DNA of 64,000 nucleotides from Bacillaceae bacterium JMAK1 (lineage in GTDB: Bacteria; Bacillota; Bacilli; Bacillales; Marinococcaceae), in assembly GCA_012970285.1 (NCBI GenBank), contig JIBW01000011.1, positions 162,230-226,229 on the forward strand. Reading direction: 5' to 3'. Both the position numbers and the translations under genes were made by a program. Below, in pieces: positions 25,586-33,569 of this stretch. The notes under the pieces were generated by a model. It searched no databases and was not told the DNA's origin. It worked only from the letters and a program-made list of their open reading frames with translations. Every line of letters begins with the position of its first letter. The stretch's first letter is position 1.

Positions 25586-26812
25586 ATGAAAAGAAAGGTT
25601 AGTTTATGGTGTATAATTTCTCTTGCCACGATCCCACTTGTCATGACTCTCAGTAACTCTATGCTCATCCCTATTTTGCCTACTTTTGAACGTGAGCTTG
25701 GAATTACACCACTCCAATCAAGCATGATAATTACTAGCTTCTCGGTTTCTTCCGTCTTCCTGATCCCAATAGCTGGATATTTATCAGACCGTTTAGGCAG
25801 AAAAAAAGTCATCGTCCCCAGCCTTCTAATTACAATTATCGGTAGTTTAATAGCAGCTATTAGCGCAACTACGTTATCAAATTCCTACCTGCTTATTATC
25901 ATTGGTCGAGTTATTCAAGGAGCCGGTGCAGCTGGTGCACTCCCTATTGTTATTCCCCTTGTCGGGGATATCTTCCAAAATGATGATGATCATGCAAGTT
26001 CAACGCTCGGCCTTATCGAAACGTCAAATACCTTCGGTAAAGTAATTAGCCCAATATTAGGAGCTGGGCTAGCTACAATTGTGTGGTTCATTCCTTTTTA
26101 TGTAGCTGCATTATTGGCTATAATCGCAGTGACACTGGTTATTTTAACTTTACACCCTCCTAATAAAAATATTGACTTTCAAAAGCAAAATCCCCCAAGA
26201 TCTAGATTCCTACAAAGCACGAAAACAGTATTTAACAAAAATAGAAACTGGCTATTCACTGTATTTTTTACTGGAGGATTTACAATGCTTTTATTATTTG
26301 CTCTGCAGTTCTTTCTCTCTGATCATTTAGAAAAAACTTTTGCAGTACAAAATATAAGGAAGGGATTACTGCTAGCGATCCCTCTTCTTTTTCTGTGTGG
26401 CGCATCCTTTTTTAGTGGCCGCCTAATTAATGGAGACCTCAAAAGAATGAAATGGATGATGGTTTTATCGCTCAGCATTATACTGTTATCTTCTCCTCTT
26501 GTCGGATTCGTTAAAGAATCATTATTTTGGTTGCTTACAACTGTGAGTATAATAGGTGTTTCGATTGGAGCTATTTTGCCAGCTCTTGATGCATTCATTA
26601 CAGAGAATATTGAAAAAGAGTCACGTGGTTTAATTACTTCTTTTTATAGTTCAGCACGTTTTACTGGTGTAGCTGCTGGTCCTCCGTTAATGGCAATATT
26701 ATTAAATCACGTAACAATTACGTTTGGTGTAGTCAGCTTATTAATTATAGTAAACTTAATCATAGTCATTAAATTTATAAACAGTGAAAAAACAAAGAAA
26801 AAGGCCTCTTAA
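25586..26812 (+). CDS. MFS drug/metabolite exporter (DHA1 type)
   Basis: 408 residues with twelve predicted helices. Motif A between helices 2 and 3 is GYLSDRLGRKKV; helix 4-5 has IGRVIQGAGAAGALPIV, an antiporter-type motif. These are features of proton-driven multidrug efflux proteins. GGGGTGAACAGTA precedes the ATG. It stands alone; substrate unknown. Confidence 0.8.
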   Translation: MKRKVSLWCIISLATIPLVMTLSNSMLIPILPTFERELGITPLQSSMIITSFSVSSVFLIPIAGYLSDRLGRKKVIVPSLLITIIGSLIAAISATTLSNSYLLIIIGRVIQGAGAAGALPIVIPLVGDIFQNDDDHASSTLGLIETSNTFGKVISPILGAGLATIVWFIPFYVAALLAIIAVTLVILTLHPPNKNIDFQKQNPPRSRFLQSTKTVFNKNRNWLFTVFFTGGFTMLLLFALQFFLSDHLEKTFAVQNIRKGLLLAIPLLFLCGASFFSGRLINGDLKRMKWMMVLSLSIILLSSPLVGFVKESLFWLLTTVSIIGVSIGAILPALDAFITENIEKESRGLITSFYSSARFTGVAAGPPLMAILLNHVTITFGVVSLLIIVNLIIVIKFINSEKTKKKAS

Positions 26813-26958
26813 CACTTTATAATACTAATCTTTGTTCAAAAATTAGCGCTCTAACTCTCATTAGTTACATTATACTGTTAAAGAATCGTAATAAATGTTC
26901 ATTACAAGGATCAAAGGTTTTTAAAATTAAATCAATAACCCATTTATTAATTATTTCT

Positions 26959-28332
26959 TTATAGATTATCTTGTCTTTCCCACGCATTACCAAGTTTTAT
27001 TAATATATCTTCTGAAAGATGATTTGCTATAAATTGCATGCCTGCTGGTAAGCCATGTGAATCAAATCCTATAGGAACAGAAAGAGATGGAGTTCCTGTT
27101 AAATTTGCTGGAGAGGTAAACGGCATACATCTTTTGATGATGTCTAAATTTTGATTAACAAAATTAGTATGAAAACGCTGAGTAGCATGCGGAACAACCG
27201 GACCAACTATTATGTCGATTTTTTCAAAAGTTTTGCTAAACGCTTGTGTCAATAAACGTCTTACCTGTTGTGCTCTAACGTATTGTAATGCGGTTGTTAA
27301 GAATCCAGTCTTAAATAAGCTTCGGACATCTTGAGCGTAATCATTTCCCTGCGTAGTTAACCACTTTGATTGAGATGTTGCAGCTTCTCCTGTCATAATG
27401 ACATAGCCTGCATAAGGAGCCATCGTTAGTTCAGGAATATCGATTTCTTCAACCTCAGCTCCCATTGACTGTAGTTTCTTTAAGGCATGATGAAAAAGTA
27501 ATAATACTTCTTGGTCTAGTTCCTTTAAGAAATAAGTTGGTATTCCTATTTTCAGACCATTTACACTCTGATTTAAACTATTTCTATAATCTATTTTTGG
27601 GGATTTAATGCTACCAGGTTGCTTAGAATCATAACCAGCTATAACGTTTAACATTAGAGCAAGGTCTTCAACCGAACGAGCCATTGGTCCAGCGTGATCT
27701 AAGGTCCATGATAAAGGTAAGATACCATAAGTGCTGACGAGACCATACGTGGGTTTTAGACCGTACACGCCACACATCGAAGCTGGGACTCGAATAGATC
27801 CAAAAGTATCGGTTCCAGTTGCTAATGGGATTAGCCCAGCCCCTAAAGCACCTCCACTTCCACCACTTGAGCCCCCAGTCATATAATTTAAATCCCAAGG
27901 GTTACGGCTATTTCCGAAGAACGGATTAGTATTTGTTAACCCACCACCAAATTCATGCATGTTTAGTTTACCCAATATAATGCTACCAGCATCAATCAAT
28001 TTTTCAACGACTGTCGCATTTTCATTAGGAATAAAGTCTAACAGCAACTTAGATCCTCCAGTCGTTTTAATACCTTTTGTATAAAAATTATCCTTTATTC
28101 CAATTGGAATACCGTGGAGGAAGCCCTTGTATCTCCCTTTCATTATTTCATCTTCTGCAATCCGAGCTTGATTAAGAGCAGATTTATGAAGAGGTGTTAT
28201 AAATGCATTAACAGCTGGGTCAATGTCATCGATTCTTGATAACAAAGATTCTGTTAGTTCTACTGGAGATAACTGCTTTGCTTCTAACAATGGAGCGAGT
28301 TCATTAACCGTTAAAGAATTTAAATCAGTCAT
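26959..28332 (-). CDS. Amidase-signature hydrolase (AtzE/GatA-like)
   Basis: 457 residues with the amidase signature. The Ser-cisSer-Lys triad can be placed at Lys80 (GIPIGIKDNF), Ser155 (GGSSGGSGG) and Ser179 (GTDTFGSIRVPAS), the spacing of GatA. The usual TDTGGSIR is TDTFGSIR, a substitution close to the nucleophile. No gatB or gatC is nearby, so it is not part of a tRNA amidotransferase. A small gene overlaps its start by eight bases (ATGACTGA), as atzG does with atzE, so a heteromeric amide hydrolase is suggested. Substrate unknown. Confidence 0.8.
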   Translation of the reverse strand: MTDLNSLTVNELAPLLEAKQLSPVELTESLLSRIDDIDPAVNAFITPLHKSALNQARIAEDEIMKGRYKGFLHGIPIGIKDNFYTKGIKTTGGSKLLLDFIPNENATVVEKLIDAGSIILGKLNMHEFGGGLTNTNPFFGNSRNPWDLNYMTGGSSGGSGGALGAGLIPLATGTDTFGSIRVPASMCGVYGLKPTYGLVSTYGILPLSWTLDHAGPMARSVEDLALMLNVIAGYDSKQPGSIKSPKIDYRNSLNQSVNGLKIGIPTYFLKELDQEVLLLFHHALKKLQSMGAEVEEIDIPELTMAPYAGYVIMTGEAATSQSKWLTTQGNDYAQDVRSLFKTGFLTTALQYVRAQQVRRLLTQAFSKTFEKIDIIVGPVVPHATQRFHTNFVNQNLDIIKRCMPFTSPANLTGTPSLSVPIGFDSHGLPAGMQFIANHLSEDILIKLGNAWERQDNL

Positions 28333-28528
28333 TTTGAATCAACTCTGGGTCAACAACTGTAATTGGTATTGCTTGATTCAAATTCGGGAAGTTTTTAAGA
28401 GGTGTTTGGGCTTGATTAATGGTATGAAGAATACTTTCAACATAAGGGATATCTACAGGGGTTATGTAAGTTTTTGACAACAGTAAACTTTGCTGAACAT
28501 AACAATTCCAACTATTCAAGACATTCAC
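28325..28528 (-). CDS. Small AtzG-like partner of the amidase
   Basis: 67 residues. The second half (PYVESILHTINQAQTPLKNF, PNLNQAIPITVVDPEL) resembles the C-terminal part of the AtzG-like/DUF4089 family, small helical proteins that stabilise AtzE-type amidases. The stop overlaps the amidase start, implying translational coupling. Assignment is by short pattern and position. Confidence 0.5.
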   Translation of the reverse strand: MNVLNSWNCYVQQSLLLSKTYITPVDIPYVESILHTINQAQTPLKNFPNLNQAIPITVVDPELIQND

Positions 28529-28627
28529 TCCATTCGATTAGACTCTTAATATATTATGAAACTAACCTTACAATATGCAATAACAGCACTTGAAACTGGG
28601 AACTTTGAAATCCATACCCATTCAAAC

Positions 28628-28672
28628 AAAAAAGCACTATAAAACCTTAATTTTGGTTTTGTAGTGCTTTTC
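28628..28672. terminator. Terminator between convergent/adjacent genes
   Basis: AAAAAAGCACTATAAAACC pairs with GGTTTTGTAGTGCTTTT, with AT runs on both sides. The surrounding 28529-28821 has no gene. Confidence 0.8.
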
Positions 28673-28821
28673 GTTTATATATTATTCTCTATGATCAAGA
28701 CACCCTATGAACATTATCCCTTTCTTTCTAATCTGTATAACCTTCGTTATGATAACTCCTCTGTGTTCTTGCTATCTTAGTTCTTGTTCTAGATATAATG
28801 AAAAAGACAAGATGACAATTA

Positions 28822-29235
28822 TTAATCATCTTGTCTAGGGATGCACCTTAATCCCTCTGCAATATAAAGGATATGCTTTTCCATATCGACAGTTTTATCA
28901 TCATTTTCTGCGATTTCAACTGTGAAATTAACAACCTCATCATTAGAGGCTGTTAACGTTATATTATTCAATTGCAACATACCCAATAAAAACCAAAATG
29001 CTGTAAGTTTGTTCGCATTGTGAAATGCATGATTATTAATCAACGAATAAAAAAGTGACGAACATTTTAGATATAATGTAGGATAAGCCTCATACCCAAA
29101 AACATCCGTTTTAGGACGGTTTAATGCTGAATCGAGATTTCCATATTCTTTAATTCCAATTTCTTCTCCAGGTGAGTACTTGGTTATGATGTATGCATTG
29201 ATGCGCTTCACTTCTATTTCCGAAACATTATTCAT
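28822..29235 (-). CDS. Doc-family toxin with degenerate active-site motif
   Basis: 137 residues matching Doc (death-on-curing; Fic fold): GNLDSALNRPKTDVFGYEAY, KCSSLFYSLINNHAFHNANK. Doc toxins phosphorylate EF-Tu using HPFxxGNKR; here the motif is HAFHNANKLTA, keeping His, Asn and Lys but losing Gly and Arg. Activity is doubtful. It follows the AbrB-like antitoxin, with the stop and start as TGAATAATG. Confidence 0.7.
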   Translation of the reverse strand: MNNVSEIEVKRINAYIITKYSPGEEIGIKEYGNLDSALNRPKTDVFGYEAYPTLYLKCSSLFYSLINNHAFHNANKLTAFWFLLGMLQLNNITLTASNDEVVNFTVEIAENDDKTVDMEKHILYIAEGLRCIPRQDD

Positions 29236-29311
29236 TTTCGATCGACTAATCTCCTTGTAGCATCACCATACGTTTCACCCGATTGCTCTAGAAAATCTAG
29301 AAACTCTTGAT

Positions 29312-29470
29312 CTACACTGTTTCTTGTTTATTAATTGGTTTAACGAAAAAACCTCCATCTTTTAATTCGATTTCCAATTCTGTACTCTCATCAATGTTAA
29401 GTGCTTTTTTTACATAAGCAGGGACCGTGAGGGCATGACTTCCACCATACGGGTGCATCTTTGTAGTCAT
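29312..29470 (-). CDS. AbrB/MazE-type antitoxin, probably frameshifted
   Basis: Start at the ATG after GGGAGGAAAG: MTTKMHPYGGSHALTVPAYV, KKALNIDESTELEIEL, the swapped-hairpin AbrB fold. The frame stops at TAG after KQETV, but another frame continues directly with VDQEFLDFLEQSGETYGDAT and RRLVDRK, ending at the doc start. That looks like the missing toxin-binding tail, so one frameshift separates the DNA-binding and neutralising parts. Confidence 0.65.
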   Translation of the reverse strand: MTTKMHPYGGSHALTVPAYVKKALNIDESTELEIELKDGGFFVKPINKQETV

Positions 29471-29660
29471 CGATTCTTTCCTCCCTTGTACAGATTTATC
29501 TCTTTTACCTCCTTGATTTTTCATGATTATATCACCTCATATAAAATTTATATATTCAAAAGTATATACATTAGTATATGAATGGTATAATCAAAAAGAT
29601 GTCAATCTAACCAAAAAACCAGATTTTGTAGACAATAGAGAGAAGCTTGTGCTCCATCAT

Positions 29661-29835
29661 AGCTGCAAAGACTACTCTTTGCTAGTTTAGCGATGAAAAA
29701 CAACAATTTATTGTTGTTTCGAGCTTTTCTTTTTTTAAATAAAAGTTCGGTATGTGAAATTAATATTGCTAAAAAACAAAAGACAACCTTTAACGGCCGC
29801 CTTTTGTTTTCCAATTTTCCAATCAGTGATTAATG
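29661..29835 (-). repeat. Dispersed repeat around a terminator, copy B
   Basis: Counterpart of 3968-4140, about 80 percent alike by eye. It carries the terminator listed next and the palindrome AAACAACAATAAATTGTTGT. Confidence 0.75.
29771..29808 (-). terminator. Terminator of the coiled-coil gene
   Basis: Read leftward, ACAAAAGGCGGCC pairs (with several G-U) with GGTTGTCTTTTGT and is followed by T6. Confidence 0.7.
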
Positions 29836-29877
29836 CACATAGCTTTTCTTTCTAATCTGTCTAGCCTTCGTTCCATG

Positions 29878-30135
29878 TCATTTAAATTTATTATAATACA
29901 GCTCTGTATCAATTTTTAATTCATTATATATATCTATTTGATGGTTTATCTTCTTATTTACGTTCTTTAAGAACGCGACTTCTTCTTGTTGCGCTTGCTC
30001 AATTCGATCAAGACGGTTTAGAACCTCTCCAAATTGAGAATCGACCATATCAAACCTTTTATCTATACTCTCAAACCTTTTATTAACGTCATTCTTCAGT
30101 TCAAATATAGCGTCTAGAATTTTCTGACCATCCAT
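29878..30135 (-). CDS. Small coiled-coil protein (85 aa)
   Basis: Start at the ATG after GGAGGGGTAGG; an upstream in-frame ATG lies in the 160-base repeat. The sequence MDGQKILDAIFELKNDVNKR, FESIDKRFDMVDSQFGEVLN, RLDRIEQAQQEE has heptads of a long parallel coiled coil, like the many short DUF-type proteins with repeated D/ERFD units. Function unknown. Its promoter region is the 160-base repeat. Confidence 0.55.
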   Translation of the reverse strand: MDGQKILDAIFELKNDVNKRFESIDKRFDMVDSQFGEVLNRLDRIEQAQQEEVAFLKNVNKKINHQIDIYNELKIDTELYYNKFK

Positions 30136-30139
30136 CCTA

Positions 30140-30299
30140 CCCCTCCATTTTATCGATTGTATCACATTATTTAATGATCCTGTATCTCTTAAAATCATGC
30201 AAATAATGTCTTATGATAACCTCTCTGTGTGCCCGCTGTCTTATTTCTTTTTCTACTAATATAAAGAAAAAAAGATGATTATATTGTCTCACTTCCATT
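30140..30299 (-). repeat. 160-base dispersed repeat, copy B
   Basis: Counterpart of 2070-2231. Its distal end replaces the 3' part of ardC at position 30299, and its proximal end carries the ribosome site of the coiled-coil gene. Confidence 0.85.
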
Positions 30300-30911
30300 G
30301 AGTCGACTGATATGACCTGTGGAATGTACCATCTCATGAAACAGCGTGGCATAATATCCTTCGGCATTATGAAATCGACCAATATCAGGCATCATTACGA
30401 TATCCTGTTGACTGCTATAGGCCGCTTGTATACCGCTGATCACTTCTGGACAATCCGAATAAGCGTTCAACAACTGTTCGCAAGCATCAATGGCATTATC
30501 ATGTCGATGAACGACCACTCGCTTAGGTTCCAACCCTTCGACCTGATGTTCAATGTTAAATACATTCGCGGTCTTTACCATTGGGATCTGCTTTTTATTT
30601 TTTTCTTCACTTTCGTCTTGTTGACTCTCATCATCTGTAATTGTAATCGGCTTGTAGATGAGGGTTTTCATGGCTTTTGACCCTTTTTTGATTGTGCCAC
30701 CTTCGTCTTTAATCTGCTTGAACGTCGCCCACTCACCACCCCCAAGAAGCAACTGGTTGAAGCCAAGATAACGCTTCATCGAGATGCGATTGTAGGCATC
30801 GGGAACTGTCCAAGGTTTACGCCAAGGTATGTCTCCCTCTTTTAATCGTTCTAAGATAATCTCGACTAGAGAATGTACAATTTCCGTCGTTGTTGTTCGT
30901 TTCTTTTTCAT
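30279..30911 (-). pseudogene. ardC: ArdC-type antirestriction protein, C-terminally truncated
   Basis: Intact N-terminus (MKKKRTTTTEIVHSLVEIIL, ERLKEGDIPWRKPW) with the ssDNA-binding domain, and the zincin motif HEMVHSTGHISRL. Just after it the frame passes into the 160-base repeat and ends NGSETI. The last 80 or so residues present in the other copy (2960-3715) are missing, including the third zinc ligand region. Each ardC copy lacks the end that the other keeps. It starts behind leader element B. Confidence 0.8.
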
Positions 30912-30919
30912 CTATTTTT

Positions 30920-30989
30920 TCCTTTCCACACTCTAACCACCGAAGCGGCATTTAGAATGTGCCGCCTCGTTTACGCCAGAGGGGAAGGC
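30920..30989 (-). ncRNA. SD-pairing pseudoknot leader, copy B
   Basis: Read leftward: GCCTTCCCC (overlapping the upstream stop codon), hairpin GCGGCA/TGCCGC, TTCGGTGG, TTAGAGTGTG, then GGAAAGGA before ardC. The loop CACATTCTAA pairs over ten positions with TTAGAGTGTG (one G-U). Confidence 0.8.
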
Positions 30990-31251
30990 TAGTTTTTAAT
31001 TTCCCAAATGTACTTTAAGTTGAAATGTTCTTTTACTTTTGGAATGACTTCATCGAAATCTTTCGCCACGAATTTCCATACACAGACGTTGTCTTTCCTT
31101 CTGTTAATAAAGTATTCCTTGCATCGTTCTTCCTCAAGGATTCCGTCTTGATTTCTGACTTTACGTGTAATGGATTGGCCGAAATAGACTGAATGAGATA
31201 ATGATCGGAAAAGTCATTCACCAACATTACAGGCTGCTCACTTTTTTTCAT
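30989..31251 (-). pseudogene. Small plasmid gene with one frameshift
   Basis: Starts MKKSEQPVMLVNDFSDHYLI behind leader C. Around 31185 the coding signal moves to another frame: YFGQSITRKVRNQDGILEEE, RCKEYFINRRKDNVCVWKFV, AKDFDEVIPKVKEHFNLKYI, ending WEIKN at the TAG that overlaps leader B. One base change would join the two. No family recognised. Confidence 0.5.
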
Positions 31252-31257
31252 ACGTTT

Positions 31258-31320
31258 GATCCTTTCCACATCATAACCTGAACGGCCAATGATGCGCCGC
31301 TCAACTGCCAGTGGGGAGGC
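31258..31320 (-). ncRNA. SD-pairing pseudoknot leader, copy C
   Basis: Read leftward: GCCTCCCCAC, hairpin CGGC/GCCG with loop GCATCAT, TTCAGG, ATGATGT complementary to the loop, then GGAAAGGATC before the ATG. It fills the gap after the radC-like stop. Confidence 0.75.
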
Positions 31321-31324
31321 TTAT

Positions 31325-31825
31325 TTAGAATGATTCCGCTACGATTAAATTAAACTTCACTTCTTCTTTTGGATCGATATACGTCGATTGTGTTAGACCT
31401 TCCTTAATGCTGTAATAACCACCTACACCATTCACAATAATGTGATCTAAAACAGGAATACCGATTAGCTTTCCGGCTTCTACTACACGATCTGTAAAGT
31501 CTATATCCTCTTCAGATGGCGTTACATCATAACTTGGGTGGTTATGGGCCAAAATAATTGATGCAGCATTATTTAGAATTGCTGTTTTAAAAATAGTTGC
31601 GGGGTGTGCAATACTTTGATTAATTATTCCAACTGATACGGAATGGATTGCCACAACTTTATTTTTTGTGTTTAAACACAAAACTAATAGCTCTTCACGA
31701 TCTGAATCACCAATCGTCATCGTTGCAATTTTAGCAGCGGTTTCTGGATTATTAAGAATATCAAAGTTATATTCAACTTCTTTTACAAATTGCTTAATTT
31801 TCAGTATTTCATAGACTTTATTCAT
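31325..31825 (-). CDS. RadC-like JAB-domain protein
   Basis: About 166 residues; start at the ATG after AAAGGATGATAAAA. The JAMM motif is HNHPSYDVTPSEED (His-x-His ... Ser ... Asp); the usual Gly after HNHPS is Tyr. RadC-like proteins are common on plasmids and mobile elements near ardC, with unproven DNA repair or antirestriction roles. It is upstream of leader C in the same leftward operon. Confidence 0.8.
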   Translation of the reverse strand: MNKVYEILKIKQFVKEVEYNFDILNNPETAAKIATMTIGDSDREELLVLCLNTKNKVVAIHSVSVGIINQSIAHPATIFKTAILNNAASIILAHNHPSYDVTPSEEDIDFTDRVVEAGKLIGIPVLDHIIVNGVGGYYSIKEGLTQSTYIDPKEEVKFNLIVAESF

Positions 31826-32074
31826 TTTTATCATCCTTTACTTTTTCTACATCTACATCTACATCTACATCTACATCGATCGTATCTACTAAGTCACATA
31901 CTCTTGAATCCATTCCATCTTGAACCGCTTGTTTTAAATTCCTCTCCACGCAATCCCGACTCGAACAGCGTTTTTACAAGGCGTTGTTAATGGCTTCTGA
32001 TCCTCTTTAAGAAGTTGACCTACGTATGCCTTATGCTTATTCAATAGAACGATTTCGCAACAGCTCTTATTCAC
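31818..32074 (-). pseudogene. Frameshifted small gene ending in a DV repeat
   Basis: GTG start overlapping the upstream stop: MNKSCCEIVLLNKHKAYVGQ..., then the coding signal shifts frame to CVERNLKQAVQDGMDSRVCD, LVDTI and a (Asp-Val)5 tail, EKVKDDKNE, ending over the radC start. The acidic DV tail is encoded by a hexanucleotide tandem repeat. No family recognised. Confidence 0.4.
31848..31879. repeat. Hexanucleotide tandem repeat CTACAT x5
   Basis: Five uninterrupted CTACAT units (GATGTA leftward) encode alternating Asp-Val. Such tracts change length by slippage without breaking the frame. Confidence 0.85.
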
Positions 32075-32076
32075 TT

Positions 32077-32478
32077 TTAATCATCTGCACTACTTTTTAA
32101 TAGCTCGAATAGTGTTTTCTTGTTCTTGTATCTGCGTTCAATATCCGTGTATTCAATCGTTTCTAGCAGCGAAACGAAGTAAATGCATGATGCTTCACTT
32201 CCAATGAATAGTCGCTGCAACATCACCCAACTCGCGCCTAATAAATCTTTACATGCAATATCCCATAACACTTTAACTTCATACTCATCTAGGCTTTTGG
32301 AATACACTTCCACTTCAATTGCAGAAACGCCAGGTACATTTTCTTCAGTCAATTGACTGATGGCATCAATAATTGAAATAATCATGTTCATTGATGCGTA
32401 ATGATACGTAACCTTCGGGATATAAACATTCATGAACGATGCATGATACGTTATTGTTGGACCTACATCTGTAATCAT
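32077..32478 (-). CDS. Plasmid protein of unknown function (133 aa)
   Basis: Start chosen at MITDVGPTITYHASF; a start 14 codons upstream is possible. Mixed alpha/beta protein with a central KSLDEYEVKVLWDIACKDLL segment and a charged end (IERRYKNKKTLFELLKSSAD). First gene of the leftward radC/ardC group. No family recognised. Confidence 0.5.
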   Translation of the reverse strand: MITDVGPTITYHASFMNVYIPKVTYHYASMNMIISIIDAISQLTEENVPGVSAIEVEVYSKSLDEYEVKVLWDIACKDLLGASWVMLQRLFIGSEASCIYFVSLLETIEYTDIERRYKNKKTLFELLKSSADD

Positions 32479-33149
32479 TTGTCTTACACTCTTTTTTATT
32501 GCAACAAAAAAAGAGAACAATAACCATTGCTCTCTTGTTGTTGCATCTCTATGTTTTTTGATACGTGTTTCTTATTCTCTTTTAGTCTTTCTTCTCTTCT
32601 TCTCCTTTCATTTTGCTATCTATAGGCATAAAAAAAGCGTACGAAAAATAGCACTCCAAGGAATGTTTTTTTCGTACGCTCTTGTATTTTGATAATTTCT
32701 TGCTTAAGTTTTAGTGTAGCGGAATTAGTACGCTTTCTGCATACTTTTTCATTTCTTCCCTGCACCTAAAAAGGGGGGACGAAAAGGGACGTAGGTAAAG
32801 ATCATTTTTAACACATTCATCTTAACAAATTTCCTGATTTATTAGCAAGGGTTTTTTACTAAACGTTGAAAAAACTGTGTCGTATCAGCCTTTAGGGGTT
32901 GTCGGTACATTGGCTATCTTGTCAGAATCTAGTAGCCTATGATACAGTTAAACAAATCAAATATCCAGGTAAACGACAAATCGCCCTGATCTACGTAAAT
33001 GTTTGGTCGACATTTAGATCAGAGCGATTAGAAATACAGGTGAACCTGATTGACATTCGTCAATTGATATGAAACTAAGGTTTAGCTTTATTAAATTGAT
33101 GTGCTAATCATATCAAAGAAAATTTCTAACGTCAATCATTACAGATTCA
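32479..33149. other. Intergenic region left of the IS200/IS605 element
   Basis: Contains the hairpin at 32636-32680 and a long imperfect hairpin at 32967-33034 (AATCGC, CTGATCT, AAATGT arms with complements). No gene seen. Confidence 0.4.
32636..32680 (-). terminator. Terminator-like hairpin
   Basis: AGCGTACGAAAAA pairs with TTTTTCGTACGCT; a T-run follows on the leftward strand. Confidence 0.7.
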
Positions 33150-33182
33150 GTGAGCGGGAAAGCCCTCGCCTTTAGGCGTGGG

Positions 33183-33564
33183 ATGAAAGCGAAAACAACT
33201 GTCCACCTCATCAACTATCATTTTGTGTTTTGTCCAAGGTACCGCCGAAAATCTTTAACAACGAATCATTGGATCTACGCTTTAAGGAACTAGTCAAGGA
33301 AATCTGTTCTGAATATGGACTAGAGGTTGTCTCGATGGAAACAGATAAAGATCACGTTCATTTGTTTATCAACGCTTCTCCATCTCTCAGTCCCTCAGAC
33401 ATTATGGCTAAGGTAAAAGGTAAAACGTCGAAGATACTCCGTGAGGAATTCCCTGACATCAAGCACCTGCCATCTCTTTGGACAAGAAGCTATTTTGTGT
33501 CCACTGCGGGTAATGTCTCAAGGAAACGATCAAGCGCTACGTTGAAAACCAAAGGAAGAGGTGA
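33183..33564 (+). pseudogene. tnpA: TnpA (Y1 HUH transposase), two frameshifts
   Basis: Pieces: MKAKTTVHLINYHFVFCPRY RRK, then (one base missing near 33250) IFNNESLDLRFKELVKEICS and DKDHVHLFINASPS with the HUH motif HVH, then LWTRSYFVSTAGNVS, then a second shift near 33520 to ETIKRYVENQRKR. No intact frame, so the element cannot transpose by itself. Confidence 0.8.
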
Positions 33565-33569
33565 TTGTA

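Noticed and set aside
30167..30382. Leftward frame of 71 codons
   Set aside because: It spans the junction between ardC in the wrong frame and the 160-base repeat; no ribosome site.
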